A stretch of DNA of 36,328 nucleotides, from positions 1 to 36,328 of the forward strand of contig CALAZZ010000005.1 of the NCBI GenBank assembly GCA_937926515.1, in the 5' to 3' direction. Under the pieces are notes generated by a model. That model saw nothing but the letters and a program-made list of their open reading frames with translations. It was not told where the DNA came from and did no database searches. Of this stretch, positions 8,617 to 18,231 are shown piece by piece (within the stretch, counting starts at the first letter, position 1; the number at the start of each line of letters is the position of its first letter). A program made the translations under genes and the position numbers. Origin of the DNA: an uncultured Bacteroidales bacterium. GTDB taxonomy: Bacteria; Bacteroidota; Bacteroidia; Bacteroidales; F082.

Positions 8617-11600
8617 CTATTTTATTTTCAACATTTTTTGAGTGATAAAATTGCCGTTTTGCATCAGTCTATAAAAATACATTCCGCTAGCGAGCTCTGA
8701 GCCATCATAATCAATTGTATACTGACCTTTAGACTGATTTTGATCAATAATAGTTGCAATTTGCTCACCCATAAAATTTAAGATGTCCAGGCGGGTGTGA
8801 CCGGTTTCAAATAATTGGTAGTCAATTGTGGTGTGCCTGCTGAAAGGGTTGGGAAAGTTTTGTCCCAGCTTGATCCTTTCGGTACTATTAGTAATGCCGT
8901 CCAAAATACCCATATGCATAGTGCTGACGTTTATATCATCAAGCCGCAGTTCATCTCGTTGTCCTGAGTCAGGATGGAGTTGCTGCCCTGTGAAGTAATA
9001 TTTCCATCGCAATTGCACATAGGCTTTATTATTCACTTCATCGGGAAGGCGCACGTAATCAAATATTTTTTCACCCCCTGAAACGGCACTCCTATAGTAT
9101 TCAATCAGGTTTCCACTCGTATCGCTAATGCTTTTAAAAGCACCATCATGGCCAATTCTATATTGCAACTGAATGGCATAGGCCCTTGAATTTGATTGGA
9201 TGGTTGAAGCCGTCCATGAGACGATTACATCTTCAAGGTCTCTTGTATCAATGGCCAGTAAGGCAGCGCCAAGGTCGCGTTCACGCCCGGTATTGATAAA
9301 TGAAATTCCGTCTGAATTTAAACCATTCAAACGGGTGCGCCTGGTAAGTCGATAAGGGTATCCAACACTACCCATATCATCATTATGATATTCATCTGAA
9401 GGCACATGATAGGGCTCAATCATTTCATCATGAAGCTGCGGATCGCTTAGATTGCTTTGCTGAAAAATCATATTTGGAGGGAAGCTGCCTTCAGGATTGT
9501 TTGCATCCCAGTATGAGAAACTGTAGGACCCGTTAGCAAGTCGATAGGCCGGGGGGTTCATTGTATCCCCCTGAAAATCGTCACTTGGTTCAAAATGAGC
9601 AATTAAATTGATGTCATTATTAGCGGCTAGTTCAATTTCTTCTGCAAGACTTAAGGAGTTGCCTGACCATTTTATAAATCGATAGCCCGGTTTAGCAATG
9701 GCCTTGAATTTCACTGGAATATCAAGAAAATAAACCCCTTCCCAGGTATCAACTAAGCCTGTTTTGATGGTATTTACTTGTATCTGTCCGCTACCCTGCT
9801 GTTCAATATTGATTTGAACTTTAACCGTTGAAGGAATATTAAATTCACTTTGAATAAAGCTGCGCAGATATCCCGGTCGTTGAATTGCAAAATTGCGCAT
9901 GATCATCACTCGTTGTAACCATTCATTCATGCTAGTGGGCCGACGCCATCTATTAATGTGCTCTTCCATTTCGGGTTCAAGCAAAGCCTGAATAGAGTCA
10001 AGTTTTGTGATCACATAATTGGTGCTGAAAGTCGTGTTGAGTAAATCGGCAAAACGGTTGATGAAATAATTTCTGTAGACTTTATTATCCAATAATTTAC
10101 GCAATATAAGTGTTGCCCAGGGCGGGTTTGGCCAGCTTGGCCCATTTGGTGCTAAAGCCAGATTCAAGGTGTTATGTGCAGCGCCTTGATCAACACCGGG
10201 CACGTAAAAAAAATCAAGCCCGAAACCAAAGTCAGTATCCAGAACAAACCATCTCCATCGGCCATCTCTCTCATCGGCATCCTCATTAAAATTGTCGGTT
10301 AAATAACGCCACATCAAAGTATTATTTCCTGGCCAGTCTGTATTCATCACAAATATATTGGCAATCTGAAAGTCAGTGAAACTTTCAACATCCATCATGG
10401 TTTTGACATAATCAAAACTTGAAGTGGATGCCATATTGTTGCTGCCAATAAAACTTCGCATATCAACATAATGACTTCTGCCGGCCGGATTCCCGAATTT
10501 ATAGTCAGCATTGTTCTCCAGTATTGTCATTTCATTTTCTTCAATGCCATAACGAGCAAGGATATAGTGATGGTTGTACCGGTCGCGAATGTTATGAATG
10601 CCCCAATATTCCCCATTTATGAAGAGAATTGAAGGTCTAAAATATTGTGTTTCAACCTGTAGGTTTTTAAACAATGATTGCATAAATGCATCCCTAAAGG
10701 TGGCCTGATCCCAATCATTTCCTGAGTTTCGAAGAATAAAACGTTTATACTGATCTGTATTCTTTTCCGGAAATAGCTGATAATTGATCCAACTATTTCC
10801 ATAATCTACACGGGCATTAATACGTAAGGACTTTCGTGGACGGCTGCGTGTTGTGTTTCCATGTAGACGAACACCAATATCTTCATTAAAAGCAAGTGTG
10901 CCATCCGTTTCAAACATACTTAGATTAGCCGGTCGCTCCCACTCTATTCCTTCCTGAAAATAATTGTTATGATTGCCAGGCACATAGATCCCAATATCAT
11001 CATCAAAAAGGAATTCAGGATTTGTTGACAGCGAAAGCCATGGTAAGCTATAGCGCAGGTTTCCATTTGAGTGTACCAGATAAGCATGTGTAGATACCGG
11101 TCCCGGAGGGGCATCAGGGTGCCAGGCCCTGGCACGGATTACATTTATCTTAAATACATTTCCAAGGGGAGGCTGCCAGCCCTCGTAATAAGGGGGGCCA
11201 ATATCCAGGTAATTGGTTGGTATCATGCTGATATCGTTATCCACGCCTGATTTGTCATTAATTGGTATTGGAACGGAAAAGATCATTGATGAATCATCTG
11301 GATATGAGCCGTCAATGGTATATAAAATCTCAGTTTCGGCATGGTTATGATCAAGAGACAAATCAAAACCCTGAGAAAAAACACCTCCGCTTTGTGAAAA
11401 GTTAACAGGTCCCAGTAGCAATCCATAACCTTCACCCTCGTTAGGCTGGCCCGGTGTAGGAGTCGTGAAGAAGCGCCAGTTGCCTTGCCCGTTAGGCACT
11501 CTGCCTATGGAAATGTCAGTGAGTAATTCAACAGGCTCGACATGGTCAACCAGAAAACCGGTAGGGTTTGTAAGGAGTATTTCTTCCCCCACTGCGCTAA

Positions 11601-11946
11601 TGCTGAAGTTGGTGTGCAACGGCCGGTCAACAATACTGCGGTTTTTTCCGGATGCCCAAATTAATAAATATTCGCCTGGTTCAAGAATTACTTCAGGCAA
11701 AGTCCACTTGAAAGGGTTTGAATAATTGTCAGAAAGACCAAATCCATCTAAAGAAATCACGAACTCTCCGTAATTGTATATTTCGATCCAATCTTCGTAA
11801 TCACCATCCTCATCCGCAAGTGTTGCGGCGTTTGAGGCCATCAGTTCGTTAATGGATATCGTCTGTGCAAAGCCTGTTTTGAGAAATGAAAAGAGCCCTA
11901 TTATCAATAAAATATTTATGGCTGTTTTAGGTTTGTATAAAAGCAT
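8617..11946 (-). CDS. Lamin-tail/CotH-domain protein exported by T9SS (paralogue 2, long form)
   Basis: An 1,109-residue protein. A signal peptide ending GFAQ is followed by a lamin tail domain (about 28-145), a chitobiase-type FN3-associated segment (YTIDGSYPDD), and a CotH domain (about 298-690, with FINGEYWGIHNIRDRYNHHY, WPGNNTLMWR and WRWFVLDTD). Unlike paralogue 1 it then has a bacterial-repeat/InlB-B-like domain (about 715-800, GYRFIKWSG) and a jelly-roll-like domain (about 800-1015), before a sorting domain starting NFPNPFSRHTTIDY. The domain order suggests a cell-surface or released protein that binds a polymer and may modify partner proteins. The two genes probably arose by duplication, followed by gain or loss of the 300-residue insert. 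No clear -7 element was found upstream; a one-mismatch TAATTTCG lies near 11976-11983. Confidence 0.88.
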   Translation of the reverse strand: MLLYKPKTAINILLIIGLFSFLKTGFAQTISINELMASNAATLADEDGDYEDWIEIYNYGEFVISLDGFGLSDNYSNPFKWTLPEVILEPGEYLLIWASGKNRSIVDRPLHTNFSISAVGEEILLTNPTGFLVDHVEPVELLTDISIGRVPNGQGNWRFFTTPTPGQPNEGEGYGLLLGPVNFSQSGGVFSQGFDLSLDHNHAETEILYTIDGSYPDDSSMIFSVPIPINDKSGVDNDISMIPTNYLDIGPPYYEGWQPPLGNVFKINVIRARAWHPDAPPGPVSTHAYLVHSNGNLRYSLPWLSLSTNPEFLFDDDIGIYVPGNHNNYFQEGIEWERPANLSMFETDGTLAFNEDIGVRLHGNTTRSRPRKSLRINARVDYGNSWINYQLFPEKNTDQYKRFILRNSGNDWDQATFRDAFMQSLFKNLQVETQYFRPSILFINGEYWGIHNIRDRYNHHYILARYGIEENEMTILENNADYKFGNPAGRSHYVDMRSFIGSNNMASTSSFDYVKTMMDVESFTDFQIANIFVMNTDWPGNNTLMWRYLTDNFNEDADERDGRWRWFVLDTDFGFGLDFFYVPGVDQGAAHNTLNLALAPNGPSWPNPPWATLILRKLLDNKVYRNYFINRFADLLNTTFSTNYVITKLDSIQALLEPEMEEHINRWRRPTSMNEWLQRVMIMRNFAIQRPGYLRSFIQSEFNIPSTVKVQINIEQQGSGQIQVNTIKTGLVDTWEGVYFLDIPVKFKAIAKPGYRFIKWSGNSLSLAEEIELAANNDINLIAHFEPSDDFQGDTMNPPAYRLANGSYSFSYWDANNPEGSFPPNMIFQQSNLSDPQLHDEMIEPYHVPSDEYHNDDMGSVGYPYRLTRRTRLNGLNSDGISFINTGRERDLGAALLAIDTRDLEDVIVSWTASTIQSNSRAYAIQLQYRIGHDGAFKSISDTSGNLIEYYRSAVSGGEKIFDYVRLPDEVNNKAYVQLRWKYYFTGQQLHPDSGQRDELRLDDINVSTMHMGILDGITNSTERIKLGQNFPNPFSRHTTIDYQLFETGHTRLDILNFMGEQIATIIDQNQSKGQYTIDYDGSELASGMYFYRLMQNGNFITQKMLKIK

Positions 11947-12076
11947 GCGATTGTTTTGCGCTGATGTCTTCTTGCGAAATTAGTCAATTTTGGATCGCCT
12001 GGTCCTTATCCAAACATAATCATCAGCATTGATAAAAGATTTTTTAAATTAGCTGTTTAAACTGATCGGTCTAATC

Positions 12077-13189
12077 ATGTACATGCGCTTCGCCTTTCTA
12101 GTACTTATGTTCATTGGTTTTCACTTATCATCATCCGGTCAGTTATTAAAACAAAACTATTACAACATAACCCTGGGCGGAACACTGACCAAGTATTTGA
12201 TTGAAAGCAATATGAAGCCACTTGTACTGCCTGCCTTGGGTTTTGATATAAGCAGGCAATACAGCCCAACACTTGGTATAAATGCGGGCATTCGGTATAG
12301 TTTTCAAGGATCTAAAACCCCAACTTATAAACTATATAGTCATAATGTTGATGTGTTTGTTACGCCCCGTTACCTGGTTTATTCAAAACTTTATGCCGAA
12401 CTGGGATTACAGTTTCACAATTCGCTCCGGCAGCAGCGCAAGCAAATAAATTCACAGGCAACAGTAGATTTGAATATTTTCGATCCTCAGTTGGAGATTT
12501 TTACGGGGCTGGCTTACCAAATATCGAATGACTTTTTAGTTCATCTCCGTTATACCTTACCTTTTAATTGGTTACACCATCGTAAATTTTTCCTGGGCAT
12601 ATCCTACAAAATTGCCCCTCGCATCAAACAATCTCAATTTAGTTTTACTTCGTTGGATGAGGCGTTGGAGAACTACCAAAGGTGTACGGAACTGGTACTT
12701 CACAGGCAAGGACTTGAAGAATTGCCGAGAGAGATCGGCAGGCTGCAACAGCTTAGAGAGCTATACCTGAATGGAAACAAACTTCAGACATTGCCTCCCC
12801 AGATCAGCAGAATGAGGATGCTGAAACGTCTGATTGCACGAAACAATCAACTGAATTATTTGCCTCCGGATATTGGCAAATTGTTGCAGCTCGAAGAATT
12901 GGATTTTGGTTACAATCAATTGGATTCGCTTCCTGATGAAATCGGTAATTTACGTTCATTGCGCTTCTTGTATCTGCAACACAATAACCTCCAAACCCTT
13001 CCGGCGAGTATTGGTAATCTGAGTCTTTTGGTCGAACTTGATGTCAGCAACAATATGGCTTTACTGCAACTTCCTGTTGAGATCAATCAGTTAAGATATC
13101 TTGAGAAGCTCATCATAGATCGAAACACCCTTTTACCCATACCTTTTAATCCGGCAAACCCGCGCCTGGAAGTAATAATCACGGATTAA
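12077..13189 (+). CDS. Outer-membrane beta-barrel-like protein fused to leucine-rich repeats
   Basis: A 370-residue protein (368 if the ATG at 12083 is used). A signal peptide (FAFLVLMFIGFHLSSSGQ) is followed by about 160 residues with alternating hydrophobic and polar residues and aromatic ends, as in small outer-membrane barrels. Six leucine-rich repeats of 23 residues then start near residue 205, each beginning LPxxIxxLxxLxxLxLxxNxL. The repeats resemble plant- or ROCO-type LRRs that bind proteins. The arrangement would hang an LRR module from a barrel, probably on the periplasmic side if the barrel has normal topology; this is an inference. It stands alone between a divergent CotH gene and convergent lipB, and no promoter element was recognised. 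Confidence 0.75.
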   Translation: MYMRFAFLVLMFIGFHLSSSGQLLKQNYYNITLGGTLTKYLIESNMKPLVLPALGFDISRQYSPTLGINAGIRYSFQGSKTPTYKLYSHNVDVFVTPRYLVYSKLYAELGLQFHNSLRQQRKQINSQATVDLNIFDPQLEIFTGLAYQISNDFLVHLRYTLPFNWLHHRKFFLGISYKIAPRIKQSQFSFTSLDEALENYQRCTELVLHRQGLEELPREIGRLQQLRELYLNGNKLQTLPPQISRMRMLKRLIARNNQLNYLPPDIGKLLQLEELDFGYNQLDSLPDEIGNLRSLRFLYLQHNNLQTLPASIGNLSLLVELDVSNNMALLQLPVEINQLRYLEKLIIDRNTLLPIPFNPANPRLEVIITD

Positions 13190-13260
13190 ATTGTTTACAA
13201 TCCAAGATAGGAATTCAGGATGGAATTGGACGAGTTGCTGACCACTCTCGTTTTGACCAA

Positions 13261-13935
13261 CTAATCTATAAGACTTACTCCAAATAGCTCGCAAAAATTC
13301 TTGCTATAAATCTTTTTTAAGGTATCCATGTCAATCTTTTCGCCCAATTCTTTTTCCATGGATGTGACGCCTTTATCAGTAAACCCGCATGGGTTTATCA
13401 AATTATAGTACGTCAGGTCAGTATTAATATTGAATGCGAAACCATGCATCGTCACCATGCGGCTTGCCCGTACACCGATGGCACATATTTTCCTGAGCCC
13501 AAGTTTACCGGTACCCAGCCAAACGCCAGCTGCACCTTCAAGGCGAGCAGCTTTAAGCCCAAAATAATTAAGTGTTTGGATCACACTTTCCTCCAGCAAA
13601 TAAATATATGACCTCACCCCTAAGCCAAGCGCATCAAGTTTAATGATTGGATACCCTACCAACTGGCCCGGACCGTGATAGGTGATATCGCCTCCACGAT
13701 TGATATGATAAAATTGTGCCCCTTTCTGTTTGAGCAATGATTCGTTTGCTAACAGATTGGCGGCATTGCCACTTTTTCCAAGGGTAAACACGTGTGGATG
13801 TTCTACAAAAATTAGATGCCCTGCAACTTGATCATCCTTATGGAAACCGATCATCTGCCCAAAGAGTTTTTCCTGTAAATCCCAGGTTTCCTTATAGTCT
13901 CTGAGGCCCAAATCAAGAAAATGGACTTGCTTCAT
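13261..13935 (-). CDS. lipB: Octanoyltransferase
   Basis: Transfers octanoate from acyl carrier protein to the lipoyl domains of 2-oxoacid dehydrogenases and GcvH. The 224-residue protein has the RGGDITYHGPGQLVGYP signature (80-96), Lys149 in RKICAIGV and the catalytic Cys183 in NPCGFTDKGVTS, so the Cys/Lys pair is complete. The start lies 2 bases after the lipA stop codon, so lipA and lipB form one operon in pathway-reverse order. The gene converges on the LRR gene with about 70 bases between. Confidence 0.95.
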   Translation of the reverse strand: MKQVHFLDLGLRDYKETWDLQEKLFGQMIGFHKDDQVAGHLIFVEHPHVFTLGKSGNAANLLANESLLKQKGAQFYHINRGGDITYHGPGQLVGYPIIKLDALGLGVRSYIYLLEESVIQTLNYFGLKAARLEGAAGVWLGTGKLGLRKICAIGVRASRMVTMHGFAFNINTDLTYYNLINPCGFTDKGVTSMEKELGEKIDMDTLKKIYSKNFCELFGVSLID

Positions 13936-13937
13936 TC

Positions 13938-14801
13938 CTATAACAGATGTTTTTCAGCCCTGTAGGAACTTCTTACCAAAGGCCCGCTTTCAACATGGCG
14001 GAAGCCCATTTTAAGGCCTTCCTCATGGTAAAAATCAAATATCTCGGGTTCAATAAATGCTTTCACAGGCAAATGGTTACGAGTGGGCTGCAGGTACTGC
14101 CCTATTGTTACAACAGTAGCGCCAGCCTGGCGCATATCAAGCAGGGTTTCGAGCACCTCTTCCTTTGTTTCTCCCAGCCCTAGCATTATTCCGGATTTGG
14201 TGATTGCGCCTGAGTCAGCAATGATCCTTAATACATTCAGACTGACATCATATTTAGCCAGGCTTCGTACCCAAGGCGTGATGCGACGTACCGTTTCAAG
14301 GTTATGTGAGATCACCTCGGGCCCTGCATCAATCACGTGATCAATCAATTCTTTATTTCCTTTGAAATCAGGGATCAGGGTTTCCATGGTGGTTCCCGGA
14401 CATTCCTGTTTTATGGTCCTTATTGTAGCTGCCCATATTCCGGCACCTCCATCTTTTAGATCATCGCGGTCAACAGATGTTAAAACCACATGTTTGAGTT
14501 TCATCAGCTTGACAGAGTTGGCAACCCTTCCGGGCTCTTTCAGATCAACCGGCATCGGACGTCCGGTCTTTACATTGCAAAAGCCACAGGCACGGGTACA
14601 TATATCACCCAAAATCATAAGGGTGGCTGTACCACGGCCCCAGCACTCATGCATATTAGGGCAATGGCCACTCGTACAGATGGTATGTAATTTATGCTTC
14701 TCAACAATCTCTTTAACAGACAGATATTGTTTCCCTCCGGGCACTTTCGTCTTCAGCCATCCTGGCTTACGTAATATAGTATTTGTTCTGGTCTCTTCCA
14801 T
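13938..14801 (-). CDS. lipA: Lipoyl synthase
   Basis: Radical SAM enzyme that inserts two sulfurs into protein-bound octanoyl groups. The 287-residue protein has the auxiliary-cluster motif CTSGHCPNMHEC (Cx4Cx5C), the radical SAM motif CTRACGFC (Cx3Cx2C), and the C-terminal RSSYRAEKHL that supplies the serine ligand of the auxiliary cluster. The open frame reaches 14879, but the -7 element at 14839-14846 falls inside that extension and family members start close to MEETRTNTILRKPGWLK, so 14801 is the preferred start. Co-transcribed with lipB. Confidence 0.96.
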   Translation of the reverse strand: MEETRTNTILRKPGWLKTKVPGGKQYLSVKEIVEKHKLHTICTSGHCPNMHECWGRGTATLMILGDICTRACGFCNVKTGRPMPVDLKEPGRVANSVKLMKLKHVVLTSVDRDDLKDGGAGIWAATIRTIKQECPGTTMETLIPDFKGNKELIDHVIDAGPEVISHNLETVRRITPWVRSLAKYDVSLNVLRIIADSGAITKSGIMLGLGETKEEVLETLLDMRQAGATVVTIGQYLQPTRNHLPVKAFIEPEIFDFYHEEGLKMGFRHVESGPLVRSSYRAEKHLL

Positions 14802-14838
14802 GATATTCGGATTGGTAAAAGGCGAACCTTTTGCCCCA

Positions 14839-14846
14839 CAAAAGTA
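14839..14846 (-). promoter_or_regulatory. -7 element of lipA-lipB
   Basis: The minus strand reads TACTTTTG, a perfect TAnnTTTG, with the lipA start codon about 38 bases downstream. It decides against the longer start at 14879. Confidence 0.6.
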
Positions 14847-14941
14847 CGAAAATATCAGCGTCCACTTGTACCGCAACAAACCAGGTTTAATAGGTCTGAT
14901 TAAAAATAATCGGGCCTATTTAGATCGATTCTACTTTTACA

Positions 14942-14973
14942 TTGAAGTTTTTAAAAAGAAATATTTATGTTTG
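14942..14973 (+). promoter_or_regulatory. Promoter of the subtilase gene
   Basis: TTG at 14942-14944, a 21-base spacer and TATGTTTG at 14966-14973 fit the Bacteroidota -33/-7 layout. The leader to the start codon is about 60 bases. Confidence 0.6.
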
Positions 14974-15037
14974 CGGTTTGATATTTACGTCTAACATTAT
15001 TAAATAGTTAACGCTTGACGCATCAACCTTTCGATCC

Positions 15038-17041
15038 ATGAAAAACTTTTTTATTATCCTTATTCTGTTATTTACATTTGGTTTTTATTCCTATTCCCAA
15101 TCCCCACATCAGGGCGAACCCGGAGGTATTATTCCCGGTTATATGATGGTACAACTTAATGATTTGGAAAAGTTAAGTACTCTATCACAATCTTATTCAT
15201 CAGTTGATTTCAGGCTTGAGCGCATATTGTCGCACCGCCTTAAGATTGCACTTATCAAGTATGATGAAACCATGGCAGAAGCAGACCAGCTGTTATCACA
15301 GGTTCGATCACATGCTTATGTATTAAATGCGCAGCATGATACTTATGTTGAATTGCGTGAGGCAACACAGGACAGTATCCCCGATGATCCAGGCTTCAAT
15401 TTACAATGGGGTTTTCACAATACAGGCCAGACTGGCGGATTGCCCGGTGCTGATATTGATGCCGTTAGAGCATGGGATATCACTACCGGAGGACTCACAG
15501 CTCATGGTGATACCATTGTTGTTGCAGTTATTGACGGTGGTGTTCACCTTTCGCATCCAGATCTGAACCTGTTCAAAAACAGACATGAAATACCAGGAAA
15601 TGGCATCGATGATGATGAAAACGGATATATTGATGATTATCACGGCTGGAACGCCTATAACAATACCGGAACTATCCCTACAAGTAATCATGGCACACAT
15701 GTATCAGGAACAGTGGGTGCAATAGGTAACAACAGTCTTGGTGTAACCGGTGTGAACTGGAATGTTAAAGTATTGCCTATTGCCGGATCCTCGGGCACAC
15801 AATCAGTTGTTGTTGGCGCCTATTCGTACGTATATGATATGCGCTCCCTTTACGACGAAACAGATGGTGAATACGGAGCGTTCATTGTAGCCACCAACAG
15901 TTCTTTCGGTATTGACTTCGGCCAGCCGGCAAATTATCCTATTTGGGGAGCCATGTACGATTCTATGGGAACCCTGGGCATACTGAGTGCTGCGGCTACT
16001 GCCAACCGCAACGTTAACGTTGATGTTGTTGGTGACGTACCAACCGCTTTCCCCAGCCCACACCTGATATCTGTAACCAACACCACTCATACAGACCTGA
16101 AAAACAGCAGTGCAGGATATGGGCTGGAAACCATTGACCTAGGTGCTCCCGGAACCAGCATCTATTCTACTACAGGGGCCAGCAGTTATGGTAACAGTAC
16201 GGGAACAAGTATGGCCACACCTCATGTGGCAGGTGCCGTTGCCTTGCTGCTTTCAGCTGCTGATTCGGCCTTTATTTCCTATTACAAGGAAAGCCCAGGT
16301 GAAGCTGCATTACTGCTCAAACAGTACATACTGGATGGAACAGATAAGATTGCTGCTTTGGATAATATTACTGTATCGGGAGGCAGGCTCAATGTTTACC
16401 GCCCCATGCTCATGTTGCTTAACCTGCTGCCAAACCTTAGAATCGATCAGGACACCATCAATGTAAGTTTGTTGCCTGATGAGGAAATAACAGTACAGTT
16501 TTATATTTCGAATACAGGAGGTGATACCCTTCATTTCGATATTGAAATTCCTGACCAGCCTGAATGGATTAACTTTGAGCCTGATTCGGGTCTGGTAGCA
16601 TCAGGCGACAGCCTTGCGATTGATCTGCACTTTAACAGCAATGGCATGGAACCTGACGATTATTACACAATGATTCAGGTGAATGCTGATGAAGGCCAGC
16701 AAGATAGTATTGTAGTGAATTTCCATGTGTTAAAAGAAATTGTGGGCATTGGAGAGCAGTTTTCACAACAACTGCAAGTCAGTGTGCAGCCAAATCCTTT
16801 CAGAGGTACAACCACATTCTACATTGACACCCCGCCTCATGCTGACATCAGAATAATTATTACTGATATGCAAGGCAGGCTCATCAAAAATGTCACTCTT
16901 AATTCAGTTCCAGGCGCAAGTTTGCAATGGCAATGGCAGGGTGATGATATGCAAAGCAATGCCTGCAGTGAGGGGATGTATTTCTATCGAATTGAAACTG
17001 GGAACACATCATCATCCGGAAAACTACTTCTTAGCAAATAA
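15038..17041 (+). CDS. Subtilisin-like serine protease (S8) exported by T9SS
   Basis: A 667-residue secreted protease. A signal peptide (about 1-20) is followed by an N-terminal propeptide-like region (about 30-110) and an S8 catalytic domain with Asp166 (VVAVIDGGVHLSHPDL), His218 (NHGTHVSGTVGA), oxyanion Asn287 and Ser391 (GTSMATPHVAGA), so the triad is intact. Residues about 475-570 form an Ig-like domain resembling one in the first gene of the window (EWINFEPDSG...LHFNSNGM). A Por-secretion sorting domain starts VQPNPFRGTTTF. The likely role is degradation of external protein or processing of surface proteins. It has its own promoter and is followed by a small hairpin. Confidence 0.93.
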   Translation: MKNFFIILILLFTFGFYSYSQSPHQGEPGGIIPGYMMVQLNDLEKLSTLSQSYSSVDFRLERILSHRLKIALIKYDETMAEADQLLSQVRSHAYVLNAQHDTYVELREATQDSIPDDPGFNLQWGFHNTGQTGGLPGADIDAVRAWDITTGGLTAHGDTIVVAVIDGGVHLSHPDLNLFKNRHEIPGNGIDDDENGYIDDYHGWNAYNNTGTIPTSNHGTHVSGTVGAIGNNSLGVTGVNWNVKVLPIAGSSGTQSVVVGAYSYVYDMRSLYDETDGEYGAFIVATNSSFGIDFGQPANYPIWGAMYDSMGTLGILSAAATANRNVNVDVVGDVPTAFPSPHLISVTNTTHTDLKNSSAGYGLETIDLGAPGTSIYSTTGASSYGNSTGTSMATPHVAGAVALLLSAADSAFISYYKESPGEAALLLKQYILDGTDKIAALDNITVSGGRLNVYRPMLMLLNLLPNLRIDQDTINVSLLPDEEITVQFYISNTGGDTLHFDIEIPDQPEWINFEPDSGLVASGDSLAIDLHFNSNGMEPDDYYTMIQVNADEGQQDSIVVNFHVLKEIVGIGEQFSQQLQVSVQPNPFRGTTTFYIDTPPHADIRIIITDMQGRLIKNVTLNSVPGASLQWQWQGDDMQSNACSEGMYFYRIETGNTSSSGKLLLSK

Positions 17042-17074
17042 AGCAGTATTGCACCTATTCCTTTTATAGTACAT

Positions 17075-17094
17075 GTCTTTTTAAATAAAAAGAC
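17075..17094 (+). terminator. Hairpin after the subtilase gene
   Basis: A perfect 8-bp stem GTCTTTTT/AAAAAGAC with an AAAT loop lies 33 bases after the stop codon. The T run is inside the stem and no extended T tract follows, so it is a weak terminator candidate or an mRNA 3'-end stabiliser. Confidence 0.45.
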
Positions 17095-17117
17095 CGTCCT
17101 AATTTTCATATAGTTGT

Positions 17118-17125
17118 TAATTTTG
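17118..17125 (+). promoter_or_regulatory. -7 element of the di-haem peroxidase gene
   Basis: TAATTTTG is a perfect TAnnTTTG directly in front of an in-frame ATG at 17127. The transcript should begin near 17132, which excludes that ATG and supports the start at 17154. Confidence 0.6.
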
Positions 17126-17153
17126 TATGTTTAACAACCAAATTAACACACAT

Positions 17154-18170
17154 ATGAAAAGACTATTATTTCCCTTAGTAATGCTATTGCTCATCGCTAT
17201 GGGCTGTTCACAAGGCTCACAACATCAAGTTGAGTCTGAGTTATCAGAAGCTGATATGATGCTTATAGAAGTTGCAAACCGCTATTTTGACCAACTTCCC
17301 GAGCCTGGTGATCCAAACACACCTATGGCACAGCTTGGTAAAAAACTATATTATGAGGAAGCCGTTTCGGCCAATGGCGAAATGAGTTGCAATACATGCC
17401 ATCCGATTGCAAGTTATGGTGTTGATAACCTAAGGGTTTCGCCCGGCCATGATGGCAGTATGGGTACGCGTAACAGCCCCACAACACTGAATGCTTATTT
17501 TCATAAAACCCAATTTTGGGATGGACGTTCGCCTGACCTAGCTGATCAAGCCAAAGGGCCTGTGTTAAATCCAGTCGAAATGGGTCTTTCATCACCTGAC
17601 GAAGTTGAAAACATCCTGGCAGGCCTGCCCGAATACCCAAAATTATTTGCTGAGGCATTTCCCGATGAGAAAGATCCTATCACCTTCGATAATTTTGCAC
17701 TTGCCATTGCAGCCTTTGAAGAAACACTTGCCACACCTGCCGCTTTTGATGCTTTCCTCGAAGGAGTCGGAAATATACTTAATGAAGAACAAAAAAAGGG
17801 CCTTAGTCTGTTTATTGAAACCGGGTGCATTGCCTGCCATATTGGTCCCGGACTGGGTGGTACGATGATGCAGCGGTTCGGACTAGTTCATGGTCCATAC
17901 TATGATTTTACACCATCGGAAATGGTAGATCAGGGTGTTGCCGAAGTAACCGGTAAAGAAAGCGATAAGTATATTTTTAAAACCCCGGCCTTACGAAACA
18001 TCGAAAAAACTTCACCTTATTTTCATGATGGTAGTGTTGAAAGCCTGGAAGAGGCAGTTAAAATCATGGCATACACCCAGCTTGGACGTGAATTGAATGA
18101 TGAGCAAGTTAGCGCTATGGTTGAATTCTTCAAAAGCCTTACAGGTGAAATACCAGAGCATGCGCTGTAA
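17154..18170 (+). CDS. Lipoprotein di-haem cytochrome c peroxidase (CcpA/MauG family)
   Basis: A 338-residue protein with a lipoprotein signal (lipobox IAMGC, lipidated Cys18) and two c-type haem sites, CNTCH at 79-83 and CIACH at 225-229. The GTRNSPTTLNA and FWDGRSPDLADQA segments, the TPALRNIEKTSPYFHDG segment near the C-terminus and the overall length fit bacterial di-haem peroxidases, which reduce periplasmic hydrogen peroxide with electrons from small donors. MauG-like oxidases share this fold, so the exact reaction is uncertain. The start at 17154 is preferred over 17127 because it begins the signal peptide and lies downstream of the -7 element. It stands as a single gene convergent with a thioesterase gene. 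Confidence 0.92.
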   Translation: MKRLLFPLVMLLLIAMGCSQGSQHQVESELSEADMMLIEVANRYFDQLPEPGDPNTPMAQLGKKLYYEEAVSANGEMSCNTCHPIASYGVDNLRVSPGHDGSMGTRNSPTTLNAYFHKTQFWDGRSPDLADQAKGPVLNPVEMGLSSPDEVENILAGLPEYPKLFAEAFPDEKDPITFDNFALAIAAFEETLATPAAFDAFLEGVGNILNEEQKKGLSLFIETGCIACHIGPGLGGTMMQRFGLVHGPYYDFTPSEMVDQGVAEVTGKESDKYIFKTPALRNIEKTSPYFHDGSVESLEEAVKIMAYTQLGRELNDEQVSAMVEFFKSLTGEIPEHAL

Positions 18171-18197
18171 TTGAACAGCCATGTAATCCAATTTTGG

Positions 18198-18223
18198 CAG
18201 GTATGATCAATGTATCTTACCTG
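18198..18223. terminator. Possible hairpin between convergent genes
   Basis: CAGGTA (18198-18203) and TACCTG (18218-18223) can pair with a 14-base loop in the gap between the peroxidase and thioesterase genes. No T run follows on either strand, so the call is weak. Confidence 0.25.
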
Positions 18224-18231
18224 ATGTGAAG

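Noticed and set aside
14362..14994. A 210-codon frame on the plus strand opposite lipA
   Set aside because: It lies antisense to a clearly conserved lipA and has no recognisable domain; it is an overlap shadow.
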